A DNA stretch of 64,000 nt from Ruminococcus sp. (GTDB taxonomy: Bacteria > Bacillota > Clostridia > Lachnospirales > Lachnospiraceae). The notes under the pieces were generated by a model. The model made no database searches and was not told the origin of the DNA. It saw only the letters and a program-made list of their open reading frames with translations. The DNA lies in assembly GCA_013911065.1 (NCBI GenBank), contig JACERV010000001.1, forward strand, positions 124,001-188,000, read 5' to 3'. Positions 18,530 through 27,476 of this stretch are shown piece after piece; position 1 is the stretch's first letter, and every line of letters starts with the position of its first letter. The position numbers and the translations under genes were made by a program.

Positions 18530-19201
18530 ATGAAAGAAAAGATGAATATCTTTGATGTGGAGATTGATGGTCTCACAGCAAAAGCGGCCATGCAGGCGGT
18601 TGTGCAGTACATGGAGAGTGAATCAATCAATACGATTGAGATTGTCACGCTGGATATGCTCATGCAGGGAAAAGATGATCCCGTATGGAAACAGAATACG
18701 AAGGAAATTGATATGGTACTTCCGGGAGAGCGGGAGATATTAGAAGCTGCCGAAATACAGGACAGGAACTTATTGCGGGATGTGGCAAATAGGGTTTTTC
18801 TCAGAATGTTTCTGCGTTACTTAGGGAGAAACCGGAAGAAGGTCTTTCTGATTGCCCCATCCGAAAAAGAACTGCTCAGTCTGGAACAGGCCATGGAAAA
18901 ATACAACAGGGGAATCTTCATAGCAGGACATGGTATATTAAATCCTGAAGGTAAGTCAGAAGAGGATGTCATCAACAATGTAAACGGGGTTGAAACAGAC
19001 TGTATACTTTCTGTACTGCCGTCGCCTCAGCAGGAAGATTTCATTGTCAGGAACAGTGCCCTGCTCAATGCCAGAGTCTGGCTGGGATGCGGGAATGTTC
19101 TGGCGGCCAACTATAATGAGGAGAATGGAGGCGGTGTGCGCAGGTTTCTGATGAAAAAGGCATTCCGTTACCGGGTAGAAAAACAGAAGAAGGAGAATTA
19201 A
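18530..19201 (+). CDS. WecB/TagA/CpsF family glycosyltransferase
   Basis: 223 residues from the ATG at 18530; AGGTGGTG just upstream fits better as the ribosome site than as the GTG start at 18521. Family GT26 features are VTLDMLMQGKDD (near 43-54), a Rossmann-like KVFLIAPSEKE, HGILNPEGKSEEDVINNVN and GCGNVLA. Relatives add N-acetylmannosamine to lipid-linked GlcNAc for wall teichoic acid or secondary wall polymers. This one is slightly short and the usual PD motif for the acceptor is replaced (MVLPGEREIL), so the sugar is uncertain. It ends 3 bases before yitT. Confidence 0.78.
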   Translation: MKEKMNIFDVEIDGLTAKAAMQAVVQYMESESINTIEIVTLDMLMQGKDDPVWKQNTKEIDMVLPGEREILEAAEIQDRNLLRDVANRVFLRMFLRYLGRNRKKVFLIAPSEKELLSLEQAMEKYNRGIFIAGHGILNPEGKSEEDVINNVNGVETDCILSVLPSPQQEDFIVRNSALLNARVWLGCGNVLAANYNEENGGGVRRFLMKKAFRYRVEKQKKEN

Positions 19202-19204
19202 GCC

Positions 19205-20074
19205 ATGCGTGGTTATCGGGAAAGACCGGTATATATGAAGTACGTATATATCGTTGTAGGAACAGGTATTGTTTCTTTTGCGATTAAATGTATTTATGAA
19301 CCAAACAGTTTGGTTGTGGGTGGTTTTTCAGGACTGGCTATTATTATTAAAAGCCTTACGGAAGGAATCATCCCCGGGGGAGTTCCTCTGTGGTTTACGA
19401 ACATTGCATTGAATTTGCCGGTTTTTCTGGCAGCATTGAAGGTAAAGGGGAAAAACTTCATAGGAAAAACCTTATTTTCCACTATTATGGTCTCTTTCTG
19501 GCTGGGTGTTATCCCCTCCGTATCCTTCATAGAAAATAATATCCTGCTGGCGGCTATTTTCGGCGGAGCGCTGCAGGGGGTAGGTATGGGTCTGGTGTTT
19601 TTAACGAAAGCGACTACCGGTGGTACGGACATGGTGGGAGCAATCATACAAAATTACCTGCGTCAGTTTTCAGTTGCGAAGATTATGATGGTGATAGATG
19701 CCGTCATTGTGATTGCCGGCGGATATGTGTTTGGCATAGAACGCGCGCTCTATGCAATTATTACCATTGTGGTAGTTAACCGGATAGCGGATGCTATCAT
19801 TGAAGGTATTAAATTCGCAAAAGCTGCCTATATTATTACTGACAAGTACGAAGAGGTGTCGGATGCCATTATGCATAAGGTGGACCGGGGACTGACCGGG
19901 ATCTATGCAAAGGGCATGTATACCGGGACCGACCGTTATCTGCTCTTCTGTGTTGTCACAAAGAAGGAGCTGGTTCATTTAAAGGAATTGGTTGGAAAGA
20001 TTGATGAGAATGCGTTCATCATTGTCAGCGATGCCAGGGAGGTCATGGGAGAAGGGTTTTTCCCTGTAGAATAG
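19205..20074 (+). CDS. YitT family membrane protein (DUF161 + DUF2179)
   Basis: 289 residues with five predicted membrane segments between about 10 and 190, including the family pattern GGFSGLAIIIKS and TKATTGGTDMVGAII, followed by the cytosolic DUF2179 domain (about 205-289; RGLTGIYAKGMYTG and the ending FIIVSDAREVMGEGF). The function of YitT proteins is not settled. AAGGAGAATTAAG precedes the ATG and the gene follows the glycosyltransferase by 3 bases. A terminator-like hairpin lies about 50 bases downstream. Confidence 0.92.
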   Translation: MRGYRERPVYMKYVYIVVGTGIVSFAIKCIYEPNSLVVGGFSGLAIIIKSLTEGIIPGGVPLWFTNIALNLPVFLAALKVKGKNFIGKTLFSTIMVSFWLGVIPSVSFIENNILLAAIFGGALQGVGMGLVFLTKATTGGTDMVGAIIQNYLRQFSVAKIMMVIDAVIVIAGGYVFGIERALYAIITIVVVNRIADAIIEGIKFAKAAYIITDKYEEVSDAIMHKVDRGLTGIYAKGMYTGTDRYLLFCVVTKKELVHLKELVGKIDENAFIIVSDAREVMGEGFFPVE

Positions 20075-20126
20075 TCTTTGTGAACTATGTATAAATGTGG
20101 AAATATGAATTTTTTGTAAAATATAT

Positions 20127-20168
20127 GAGGAAATGCATAAAAAAATAGTATTTCCTCTTTATTTTTTT
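20127..20168 (+). terminator. Likely terminator after yitT
   Basis: GAGGAAAT (20127-20134) pairs with ATTTCCTC (20150-20157), followed by a T-rich run broken by one A. The loop is AT-rich, 15 bases. Confidence 0.65.
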
Positions 20169-20278
20169 GGCTTTATGCATTAATATAGAATTTGTGGATG
20201 TGTATTTTTAATTTTTTTGAAAAAGATGTTTGTGAAAAATGCACATGGAAATGAGCTGAGAAGCGGAGGAGATAAAGT

Positions 20279-21370
20279 ATGATTTCAAATCAGATACTGC
20301 AAAACACAATTGAGGGTCTGAAAGGCATTTCAAGAATTGATTTCTGTGTCCTGGACACAGAGGGAAAAGCACTTGCAACTACATTTGATGATATGAAAGG
20401 TTATGAAAGTGCTGTACTGTCCTTTGTAGAGTCTCCCGCCGACAGCCAGGTAATTCAGGGATACCAGTTTTTTAAAATATTTGATGAGCAGCAGCTGGAG
20501 TATGTGCTGCTTGCCGGCGGCGAGAATGAAGAGGTTTACATGGTTGGAAAGATTGCCGCATTCCAGGTTCAGAGCCTTCTGGTAGCGTATAAAGAGAGGT
20601 TTGATAAAGATAATTTTATCAAAAATCTTCTGCTGGATAACCTTCTGTTGGTGGATATTTATAACAGAGCCAAGAAATTACATATTGACACAGAGTTAAA
20701 ACGTGTTATCTTTATTATTGAAACATCTCATGAAAAAGATAGCGTGGCTCTGGACAATGTAAGGACTCTTCTCGGAGGGAAGTCCAAGGACTTTATTACG
20801 GCCGTTGATGAGAAGAATATCATTGTAGTCAAAGAACTTTCTGACCGGGACGGCAGTAAAGAACTCGAGAAAATGGCGAGGGACATGCTGGATATACTGA
20901 AGTCAGAATGCGGCGAAGAACATGTCCATATTGCATATGGAACTGTGGTAAATGACATTAAAGAAGTTTCCAAGTCTTACAAAGAGGCGAAGCTTGCATT
21001 GGATGTAGGTAAAATTTTCTTTGACGAGAAAGATATTGTGGCATACAGTACGCTTGGTATCGGACGTTTGATTTACCAGCTGCCGATTCCACTTTGCAAG
21101 ATGTTTATTAAGGAGATATTTGAGGGGAAATCTCCGGACGATTTTGATGAGGAGACATTGACGACTATTAACAAATTCTTTGAGAATAGCCTGAATGTAT
21201 CAGAAACGTCCAGACAGTTATATATTCACAGAAATACTCTGGTATACCGGCTGGATAAGCTGCAGAAGAGCACAGGACTTGATCTGCGTGTCTTTGAAGA
21301 TGCGATTACTTTCAAGATTGCTCTGATGGTAGTGAAATACATGAAGTATATGGAATCATTAGAATACTAA
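20279..21370 (+). CDS. PucR/CdaR-type transcriptional regulator upstream of ftsEX
   Basis: 363 residues. N-terminal sugar-diacid-recognition-like sensory region (about 1-120), a GGDEF-like PucR middle domain (about 135-265) and a C-terminal HTH_30 domain with SLNVSETSRQLYIHRNTLVY and RLDKLQKSTGLDL (about 305-350). Such proteins bind DNA through the C-terminal HTH and respond to small ligands. GCGGAGGAG precedes the ATG. Only 26 bases separate it from ftsE, so it is in the division/wall operon and not next to any metabolic target, which is unusual for this family. The 204 bases upstream contain the yitT terminator and an AT-rich promoter region. Confidence 0.87.
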   Translation: MISNQILQNTIEGLKGISRIDFCVLDTEGKALATTFDDMKGYESAVLSFVESPADSQVIQGYQFFKIFDEQQLEYVLLAGGENEEVYMVGKIAAFQVQSLLVAYKERFDKDNFIKNLLLDNLLLVDIYNRAKKLHIDTELKRVIFIIETSHEKDSVALDNVRTLLGGKSKDFITAVDEKNIIVVKELSDRDGSKELEKMARDMLDILKSECGEEHVHIAYGTVVNDIKEVSKSYKEAKLALDVGKIFFDEKDIVAYSTLGIGRLIYQLPIPLCKMFIKEIFEGKSPDDFDEETLTTINKFFENSLNVSETSRQLYIHRNTLVYRLDKLQKSTGLDLRVFEDAITFKIALMVVKYMKYMESLEY

Positions 21371-21396
21371 GGAGTATGAATAATTAGGAGGAGCAT

Positions 21397-22083
21397 ATGA
21401 TTGAACTAAAGAATGTAACGAAGGAGTATTCAAAGAGGAATGCTGCTCTCAACGGTGTATCCGTGAAGATTGAACAGGGAGAATTCGTGTTCATCGTAGG
21501 GGACAGCGGTTCAGGAAAATCCACTTTGATTCGTCTGATTATGAAGGAGCTGGAACCGACAGATGGAACCATCATTGTCAACGGCCAGAATCTGAACAGA
21601 ATGAGACATCGTCATATTGCGAAGTACAGAAGGGGCTTGGGAGTTGTTTTTCAGGACTTCCGTCTTTTAAAAGACAGAAATATTTATGAAAATATTGCTT
21701 TTGCACTGCGTGTAACTGAGACACCACTTCGTGTTCTCAAAAAGAAAGTGCCTGCGGCACTTTCCCTTGTGGGATTGGCACAGAAATATAAGTCATTTCC
21801 AAAGGAGCTGTCAGGGGGAGAACAGCAGCGTGTTGCAATTGCCAGGGCAATTGTGAATGAGCCTGCCATTTTGCTGGCCGATGAGCCGACTGGTAACCTG
21901 GATCCAACGAACTCATGGGAGATCATGAGTCTGTTGAAAGAAGCGAATGAGAGAGGGACAACAGTGCTGGTTGTTACTCACAACCAGGAAATCGTAAATG
22001 AGATGAACGAGCGCGTTATAACGATGAAACAAGGCGTTATCGTCAGTGATGAACAAAAAGGTAGGTATTTCGATGAGAATTAG
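21397..22083 (+). CDS. ftsE: Cell division ATP-binding protein FtsE
   Basis: 228 residues, normal size. Walker A GDSGSGKST (near 35-43), Q-loop VVFQDFRLL, ABC signature LSGGEQQR, Walker B ILLADEPTGNLD and H-loop VVTHN. Forms the FtsEX complex that uses ATP to switch on peptidoglycan hydrolases at the membrane. TTAGGAGGAG precedes the ATG. It overlaps ftsX by 11 bases. Confidence 0.97.
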   Translation: MIELKNVTKEYSKRNAALNGVSVKIEQGEFVFIVGDSGSGKSTLIRLIMKELEPTDGTIIVNGQNLNRMRHRHIAKYRRGLGVVFQDFRLLKDRNIYENIAFALRVTETPLRVLKKKVPAALSLVGLAQKYKSFPKELSGGEQQRVAIARAIVNEPAILLADEPTGNLDPTNSWEIMSLLKEANERGTTVLVVTHNQEIVNEMNERVITMKQGVIVSDEQKGRYFDEN

Positions 22084-23026
22084 TACATTAGGATACGTAG
22101 GAAAACAAGGTATTAAGAATATCGGGAGAAACAAGATGTTTTCGCTTGCGTCTATCGCAACAATGTCAGCTTGTATTTTCCTGTTCGGACTGTTCTTTTC
22201 TATCTTGCTGAATTTTCAGTACATAGTGAAGTCCGCAGAAGAAGGCGTGGCAATTACGGTCTTTTTTGATGAGGATGCCACCCAGAGTCAGATTAGTAAT
22301 ATTGGGAGTGAACTCAAGAGCAGAGAGGATGTCTCAGATGTGGTTTTTGTTTCGGCAGATGAGGCGTGGGACAAGTTTAAAGATGATTACTTCGGGGAAA
22401 ATGCAGAGATGGCGGATGGATTTAAAAATGACAATCCTCTGGCAGGAGCTGACAACTACGAAGTATATATGAAGACGCTGGACAATGACGGGGCAAGCCT
22501 GACTGCCAGAAGTAAGTCACTGGCGGCTACACAGCAGGATTTGGTTAAGTTTGCGAAGAGTCTGGACGGAGTCCGCAAAGTGAATAAGTCAGATGTGGTG
22601 GCAAATACACTTTCCAGTATAAATGTGCTGGTTGGTTATGTTTCCGTAGCAATTATTGCAATTTTGTTTGCAGTGTCCATCTTCCTGATCAGCAATACGG
22701 TTACGATGGGAATTACCGTCCGTAAAGAAGAGATTGCAATTATGAAATATATCGGCGCCAAGGACTTTGTGGTCCGTTCGCCCTTTGTCATAGAAGGGCT
22801 GATCATGGGGCTTCTGGGTGCGGTTATACCGTTACTTTTGCTGTATGGGCTTTATGGAAAAGCAGTGGATTATGTATTGACCAAGTTCAAGATTTTGAAT
22901 AATATTATTAATTTTCTGCCTGTGGCAGAGGTGTATCAGTATCTGCTCCCTGTAGGGCTGCTGCTTGGTGTGGGAATCGGTTTTATCGGAAGTTACTTCA
23001 CTGTGCGCAAGCATCTGAAAGTATAG
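22073..23026 (+). CDS. ftsX: Cell division permease-like protein FtsX
   Basis: 317 residues from the ATG at 22073 (AAAAAGGTAGG upstream); the ATG at 22046 would lie deep inside ftsE. Topology is that of FtsX: an N-terminal membrane segment (about 22-48), a large extracellular loop (about 50-185) and three C-terminal segments (about 200-310), with TVRKEEIAIMKYIGA before the third. The loop is where FtsX contacts the murein hydrolase; the next gene encodes a suitable partner. Confidence 0.96.
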   Translation: MRISTLGYVGKQGIKNIGRNKMFSLASIATMSACIFLFGLFFSILLNFQYIVKSAEEGVAITVFFDEDATQSQISNIGSELKSREDVSDVVFVSADEAWDKFKDDYFGENAEMADGFKNDNPLAGADNYEVYMKTLDNDGASLTARSKSLAATQQDLVKFAKSLDGVRKVNKSDVVANTLSSINVLVGYVSVAIIAILFAVSIFLISNTVTMGITVRKEEIAIMKYIGAKDFVVRSPFVIEGLIMGLLGAVIPLLLLYGLYGKAVDYVLTKFKILNNIINFLPVAEVYQYLLPVGLLLGVGIGFIGSYFTVRKHLKV

Positions 23027-23035
23027 GTGGCACTT

Positions 23036-24193
23036 ATGAATAGACGAAAGAAAAGCATTATAAGTGCAGTTTTGATAATGGTTTTGTGTACAGCCCTGAA
23101 TCTGAATGTAAATGCCACAACGGTTGAAGAAGCGCAGAGAAAGGCAGATGAGCTGGAGTCTAAGAAAAAGTCTGCTGAAGAGGAAAAGAATTCCCTGGCA
23201 TCACAGTTAAGTACGATTGTCTCGGATATGAATACTATAAAAGAAAAATTAGAAAAAAAGCAGACGGAGATCCAGACGGCAGAAAATGAGCTGGTTGAAG
23301 CTAAGGTAGATGAGAACAACCAGTACGAAAGTATGAAGAAGCGTATCCGGTTCATGTATGAGAACGGAAACTCGCAATTCCTTGAAATTTTACTAGATTG
23401 TGAGAGCATCAGCGACTTTTTGAATAAAGCAGAGTATTTTTCCCAGATTTCTACATATGATAGAAATATGCTCACCGAGTTCCAGAATGTGGTGAAAGAA
23501 GTAGAAGAAAAAGAAGCCACTCTGGAAAAGGAATATGCAGAGCTTTCAGGACTGCAGGATGAACTGATAAAAAAGCAAGATGAAGTACAGTCGTTGCTGG
23601 ACAGTAAAAAGATTCAGATTGCAGATTTGGAAAATCAGATTGGAGATAATGCAGCCACGCTGGAAAAGCTGGTTAAAGAGGCAGAGGCAGAACGTCAGAA
23701 GCAGCTTCAGCAGCAGGCAGCAATGCAAGCAGCACAGCAGCAAGCAGCGAATAATGGGGCGGCTTCCGGTGGCGGAGGCAGTTATAGCGAACCGGATTCT
23801 ACTCCGGTTGTCAGCGGAAACGGGCAGTTTACGAATCCCTGCCCGGGAGGATACGTATCCAGTACCTTTGGATACAGGGATTTTGATGCATCCTTCCATA
23901 AAGGTCTGGATTTGGCGGCAGCAGCAGGTACACCTACATACGCGGCGGCTGGCGGTACAGTCATTACCGCAGGATGGAGTGACAGTGCAGGTAACTGGGT
24001 TGTAATCAATCACGGCAATGGCCTGACCACAAAATACATGCACCATTCGGCCCTATGTGTCAGTGAAGGCCAGGTGGTAGCGAAAGGACAGCAGATTGGA
24101 TATGTGGGAGATACAGGAAATTCTTTTGGAGCACATTTGCATTTCCAGGTAGAGGTCAATGGTACAGCCGTGGACCCACAGGGATATTTATAA
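23036..24193 (+). CDS. Murein hydrolase / activator, coiled coil plus M23 peptidase
   Basis: 385 residues starting at the ATG 9 bases after ftsX (GTG at 23027 is too close to the ribosome site). Signal peptide about 1-30 (IISAVLIMVLCTALNLNVNA), long coiled coil about 31-215 rich in Glu/Lys/Gln, a Gln/Ala then Gly/Ser linker, and a LytM/M23 domain with HKGLDLA (first His and Asp) and HLHFQVEVNG (the HxH zinc site). The set resembles EnvC and PcsB-type partners of FtsX. The conserved zinc residues indicate an active endopeptidase rather than a degenerate activator. Confidence 0.93.
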   Translation: MNRRKKSIISAVLIMVLCTALNLNVNATTVEEAQRKADELESKKKSAEEEKNSLASQLSTIVSDMNTIKEKLEKKQTEIQTAENELVEAKVDENNQYESMKKRIRFMYENGNSQFLEILLDCESISDFLNKAEYFSQISTYDRNMLTEFQNVVKEVEEKEATLEKEYAELSGLQDELIKKQDEVQSLLDSKKIQIADLENQIGDNAATLEKLVKEAEAERQKQLQQQAAMQAAQQQAANNGAASGGGGSYSEPDSTPVVSGNGQFTNPCPGGYVSSTFGYRDFDASFHKGLDLAAAAGTPTYAAAGGTVITAGWSDSAGNWVVINHGNGLTTKYMHHSALCVSEGQVVAKGQQIGYVGDTGNSFGAHLHFQVEVNGTAVDPQGYL

Positions 24194-24272
24194 ATCTGTT
24201 ACTGTCGGGAAAATAAGGTAAGTCATATCTTATTGAACGTTAATGAGAATAATCTCAAAGGTTGGAACAAAT

Positions 24273-25484
24273 ATGAACGATAAAAAAAGTTTTATCCGGG
24301 GGGCGCTGTATGGCGCCCTCGTTATGCTACTGCTTACCATTGCAGGTCTGGGATTGTGGGGAGTTGTTTCAAAGAATATTCTGGGAGACGGTGCTGCCGC
24401 TGCCCAGGTCACCACACAGCAGAAGACAGATAAAAAATTAAAATCTCTGGGGAGCCTGATAGACCATTATTATCTTTATACGGAGGATATGGATAAACAG
24501 GCGCTGCAGGACGGTATTTATGCCGGATATGTCAGTGGTCTCGGGGATCCATACACCGTCTATTATAACGAAGAGCAGACGAAAGAACTGCTTGAGACGA
24601 CCTCCGGGGAATATTCCGGCATCGGTGCAGGATTGTTGAAAGATAAAGAAACAAATGCGGTAGTTATAGGAAATGTCTATGAAGGTTCCCCGGCTGAAGA
24701 AGCTGGCCTGAAGGCAGAAGATATTTTGTATCAGGTAGATGAGCATGTTATCGGGGATGAGGATTTAACCGAGATTGTATCGTGGATCAAAGGTGAAGAG
24801 GGAACCGAGGTCACACTGCACGTGTACAGGGGCGAGGATATGAAGCAGATTACCTGCACAGTAACCCGGCGGAATATTGAAGTGCAGACTGTGAATTATG
24901 AAATGAAAGAGAACCAGATTGGTTATATTCATATTACAGAGTTTGACCGGGTGACCTACACTCAGTTTAAGACTGCGCTGGCTGACCTTGAGAACCAGGG
25001 GATGAAGGGCCTTGTGATTGATTTAAGGTCTAATCCCGGAGGGGATCTGGATACAGTTGTGGATATGCTGGAACTCCTGCTTCCCAAAGGGATGGTGGTA
25101 TATACAGAGGACAAAAACGGCGGGAGAGAAGAATACAAAAATCAGGAAGACCATGAATTTACAAAACCTTTGACTGTGTTGGTGAATCAGTACAGTGCAA
25201 GTGCGGCGGAAATATTTTCCGGTGCCATCCAGGATTATAAGGTGGGTGATATTGTGGGCACGACCACTTATGGCAAGGGAATTGTTCAGCAATTGGTGAG
25301 CCTGGGTGATGGAACCTGCCTGAAAGTAACGATTGCAGAGTATTTTCTGCCCAGCGGGAGAAGTATACACAAAAAGGGAGTTTCACCGGATGTAGAAGTG
25401 GAATATGAGGCAAATTCTGATGACGAAGAAGCGGATAATCAGTTGGAAAAGGCGCTGGAAGTTATAGGAGAAGAAGTGCAATAA
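24273..25484 (+). CDS. S41 family C-terminal processing peptidase (CtpA/CtpB-like)
   Basis: 403 residues from ATG 24273; an in-frame ATG at 24243 is possible but lacks a ribosome site. Membrane anchor about 8-32, PDZ domain about 100-190 (GIGAGLL and GSPAEEAGLKAEDILYQVD), and the S41 core with FDLR-like VIDLRSNPGGDLD, the serine in NQYSASAAEIFSG and the lysine in TYGKGIVQ. Extracellular processing of wall or sporulation proteins is the usual role. It follows the M23 gene by 79 bases and closes the PucR-ftsEX-M23-S41 block. Confidence 0.93.
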   Translation: MNDKKSFIRGALYGALVMLLLTIAGLGLWGVVSKNILGDGAAAAQVTTQQKTDKKLKSLGSLIDHYYLYTEDMDKQALQDGIYAGYVSGLGDPYTVYYNEEQTKELLETTSGEYSGIGAGLLKDKETNAVVIGNVYEGSPAEEAGLKAEDILYQVDEHVIGDEDLTEIVSWIKGEEGTEVTLHVYRGEDMKQITCTVTRRNIEVQTVNYEMKENQIGYIHITEFDRVTYTQFKTALADLENQGMKGLVIDLRSNPGGDLDTVVDMLELLLPKGMVVYTEDKNGGREEYKNQEDHEFTKPLTVLVNQYSASAAEIFSGAIQDYKVGDIVGTTTYGKGIVQQLVSLGDGTCLKVTIAEYFLPSGRSIHKKGVSPDVEVEYEANSDDEEADNQLEKALEVIGEEVQ

Positions 25485-25540
25485 ATAGAGCCGGATTGTA
25501 TAAAAGTGAAATTTTGGCATGGAAACCTTGCAAAAATACC

Positions 25541-25569
25541 TTGCAAAGAGAAAAATCATGTGCTATGAT
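25541..25569 (+). promoter_or_regulatory. Promoter of the T-box leader
   Basis: TTGCAA at 25541-25546, 17-base spacer, TATGAT at 25564-25569. Transcription would begin about 25576, at the 5' end of the T-box. Confidence 0.6.
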
Positions 25570-25575
25570 TGTAAC

Positions 25576-25862
25576 CAGTTTTAACAAAACAAAATGTTAA
25601 AAAGATAAAGGCTGTGAACAAGACTCTGATTTTCAGAAACTGACAGGAAGTAGGCGTCACCGACTGAGAGCGCCGGACAGGGGAGAAGATTAAGGGAACA
25701 CTTGGGAGCTGACAGGTCGAATTTTAGTAGGCCGGTACGTGCTGTGTACGTTACACACATAGAGTGGAGCAAGTGTGCTGAATGACTTGTTCAATGCGGG
25801 TGGTACCGCGGATTATGAATGTTGAATCCGTCCCGGGATGCAAATGCATCCCGGGACTTTTT
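25576..25862 (+). promoter_or_regulatory. T-box riboswitch, probably for tRNA-Asn, with terminator
   Basis: The conserved T-box core GGGTGGTACCGCG is at 25798-25810. Stem I features are upstream: GGCG...CGCC distal hairpin near 25653-25675 and a 3' side with AAGGGAACACTTGGG, where AAC at 25697-25699 followed by A fits the specifier position for asparagine. The terminator stem is a perfect GTCCCGGGATGC / GCATCCCGGGAC hairpin (25830-25857) with an AAAT-type loop and a T-run. Uncharged tRNA-Asn would stabilise the antiterminator. The downstream gene encodes AspRS of the type that charges tRNA-Asn with aspartate, which supports the Asn assignment. The specifier was chosen by eye, so Asn is likely but not proven. 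Confidence 0.88.
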
Positions 25863-25983
25863 GTATGATAGGAAACATAGTTTTCTATCATACAAAAATC
25901 CTCCGGAGGATCGCACTGGGTTGGCAAAGAAGGTGTTGCTATCACAACCCAACCCAGGCGGAGAATCTTGCAAGCAAGATTCT
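25858..25983 (+). repeat. Series of perfect hairpins between T-box terminator and aspS2
   Basis: Four inverted repeats follow each other: TTTTTGTATGATAG / CTATCATACAAAAA (25858-25871 with 25885-25898, first arm built on the terminator's T-run), the palindrome TCCTCCGGAGGA (25899-25910), CTGGGTTG / CAACCCAG (25916-25923 with 25950-25957), and AGAATCTTGC / GCAAGATTCT (25962-25971 with 25974-25983) followed by a T-rich stretch like a second terminator. This is not part of the T-box fold. It may be an inserted palindromic repeat or a further leader element. Bases 25984-26050 show nothing clear except a GGGATGCA repeat of the T-box terminator. Confidence 0.7.
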
Positions 25984-26065
25984 TTCTTGTTTACAGAAAC
26001 TTTTGTACAGCCTCTGGTTTTTAAGATCCGGGATGCACGGATAAGGAGCAGAAAGGAGAAAAAAC

Positions 26066-27397
26066 ATGGAGTATGTAACAGGAGTAAAACAAAAAGACAC
26101 ATTAGAATTAAGTCAGTTATTTGAAGAGGGTGTGGCTGGAAACCGTGTGAAAGTGAATGGTGCAATTCATACTATCCGTGATATGGGGACGGTGGCATTT
26201 ATCATTCTAAGAAAAAGAGAGGGTCTGGTACAGTGCGTTTTTGAGGAAGGTGTTTCAAAGTTTGACTTGAAAGATTTGAAGGAAGCTGATACAGTCGAAG
26301 TAACAGGAATTTTTGCAGCATCAGAAAAAGCACCGGGAGGCGTTGAAATCAGGATTGAAGAAATACAAATTTTGAGTGAGCCGGTAAAGCCCCTGCCTCT
26401 TCCCGTTGCAAAATGGAAATTGGATACTTCTCTGGAAGCAAGGCTGAATTATCGTCCCATCTCACTGCGTAATATTAGGGAGAGGGCAAAGTTCAAAATC
26501 CAGGAAGGCATTGTCCGGGGCTTTCGGGATTTCTTGTATGAACAGGGTTTTACAGAGATTCATACCCCGAAAATAGGTGCAAAGAGTGCGGAGGGCGGAG
26601 CGAATGTGTTCAAACTGGATTATTTTCATAAACCCGCAATCCTGCAGCAGAGTCCTCAATTTTATAAACAGATGATGGTGGGAGTATTTGACCGGGTGTT
26701 TGAGACAGCACCAGTTTTCCGGGCGGAGAAGCATAATACAAAACGTCATTTGAATGAATATACAAGTCTTGACTTTGAAATGGGTTACATTGACGGCTTT
26801 GAGGATATTATGGCTATGGAAGCCGGACTCCTTCAGTATACAATGAAGATTCTTCAAAAAGATTACGCAAGAGAGCTGAAAATTCTTGGAATCGAACTTC
26901 CTAAGGTGGAGGAGATACCTGCTGTCAGATTTGATGAGGTTAAAAAAATGGTATCTGAAAAATATGGACGGAAAATTAAAAATCCATTTGATTTAGAGCC
27001 GGAGGAAGAACTGTTAATCAGCCAGTATGCAAAAGAAGAATGGGATGCAGATTTTGTTTTTGTTACCCACTATCCATCAAAAAAGCGTCCATTTTATGCA
27101 ATGGATGATCCGGAAGATACAACTTATACATTAAGCTTTGACTTATTGTTTCAAGGGATGGAAATTACAACCGGAGGCCAGCGTATCCACGATTATAATA
27201 AGTTGATGGAGAAGATGGAAACAAGAGGAATGACAGAAGAGGGCATGGAGCAGTATCTAAGTGCATTCAAGCATGGCATGCCGCCTCACGGAGGTCTGGG
27301 AATCGGGCTGGAGAGGCTGACCATGAAGTTAATAGGGGAAGATAACGTGCGGGAGGCAACATTATTCCCAAGAGATTTGAGCAGGCTGGAGCCATAA
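26066..27397 (+). CDS. Aspartate--tRNA(Asp/Asn) ligase, archaeal-type, non-discriminating
   Basis: 443 residues, shorter than the bacterial AspRS (about 590) because it lacks the GAD insertion; this is the AspS2/archaeal type. N-terminal OB fold about 18-110 (anticodon binding), class II core with motif 2 (FRAEKHNTKRHLNEYTSLDFEMG) and motif 3 (GLGIGLERLTM). In bacteria with GatCAB such an enzyme places Asp on tRNA-Asn for amidation. The T-box in front and the gatCAB genes behind support that role. AGAAAGGAG precedes the ATG. Confidence 0.93.
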   Translation: MEYVTGVKQKDTLELSQLFEEGVAGNRVKVNGAIHTIRDMGTVAFIILRKREGLVQCVFEEGVSKFDLKDLKEADTVEVTGIFAASEKAPGGVEIRIEEIQILSEPVKPLPLPVAKWKLDTSLEARLNYRPISLRNIRERAKFKIQEGIVRGFRDFLYEQGFTEIHTPKIGAKSAEGGANVFKLDYFHKPAILQQSPQFYKQMMVGVFDRVFETAPVFRAEKHNTKRHLNEYTSLDFEMGYIDGFEDIMAMEAGLLQYTMKILQKDYARELKILGIELPKVEEIPAVRFDEVKKMVSEKYGRKIKNPFDLEPEEELLISQYAKEEWDADFVFVTHYPSKKRPFYAMDDPEDTTYTLSFDLLFQGMEITTGGQRIHDYNKLMEKMETRGMTEEGMEQYLSAFKHGMPPHGGLGIGLERLTMKLIGEDNVREATLFPRDLSRLEP

Positions 27398-27403
27398 GAA
27401 GCC

Positions 27404-27436
27404 ATACTTATTGAAGGATGAATGTTCAATAAGTAT
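27404..27436 (+). terminator. Perfect 12-bp hairpin after aspS2, no T-run
   Basis: ATACTTATTGAA (27404-27415) and TTCAATAAGTAT (27425-27436) pair fully across a 9-base loop. The lack of a T-run argues against full termination; it may be an RNA stability or processing element between aspS2 and the next gene. Confidence 0.45.
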
Positions 27437-27476
27437 AAATAGTGATTGAGCCATCCGGGCAGAATGAGAGGGACCA

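Noticed and set aside
23700-23760. CAG/GCA-rich tandem stretch in the M23 gene
   Set aside because: It encodes a Gln/Ala linker after the coiled coil; not a separate repeat element.
25819-26124. 101-codon plus-strand ORF over the T-box terminator and hairpins
   Set aside because: It lies on palindromic, structured leader sequence, lacks a ribosome site and resembles no protein; the hairpins explain the open frame.
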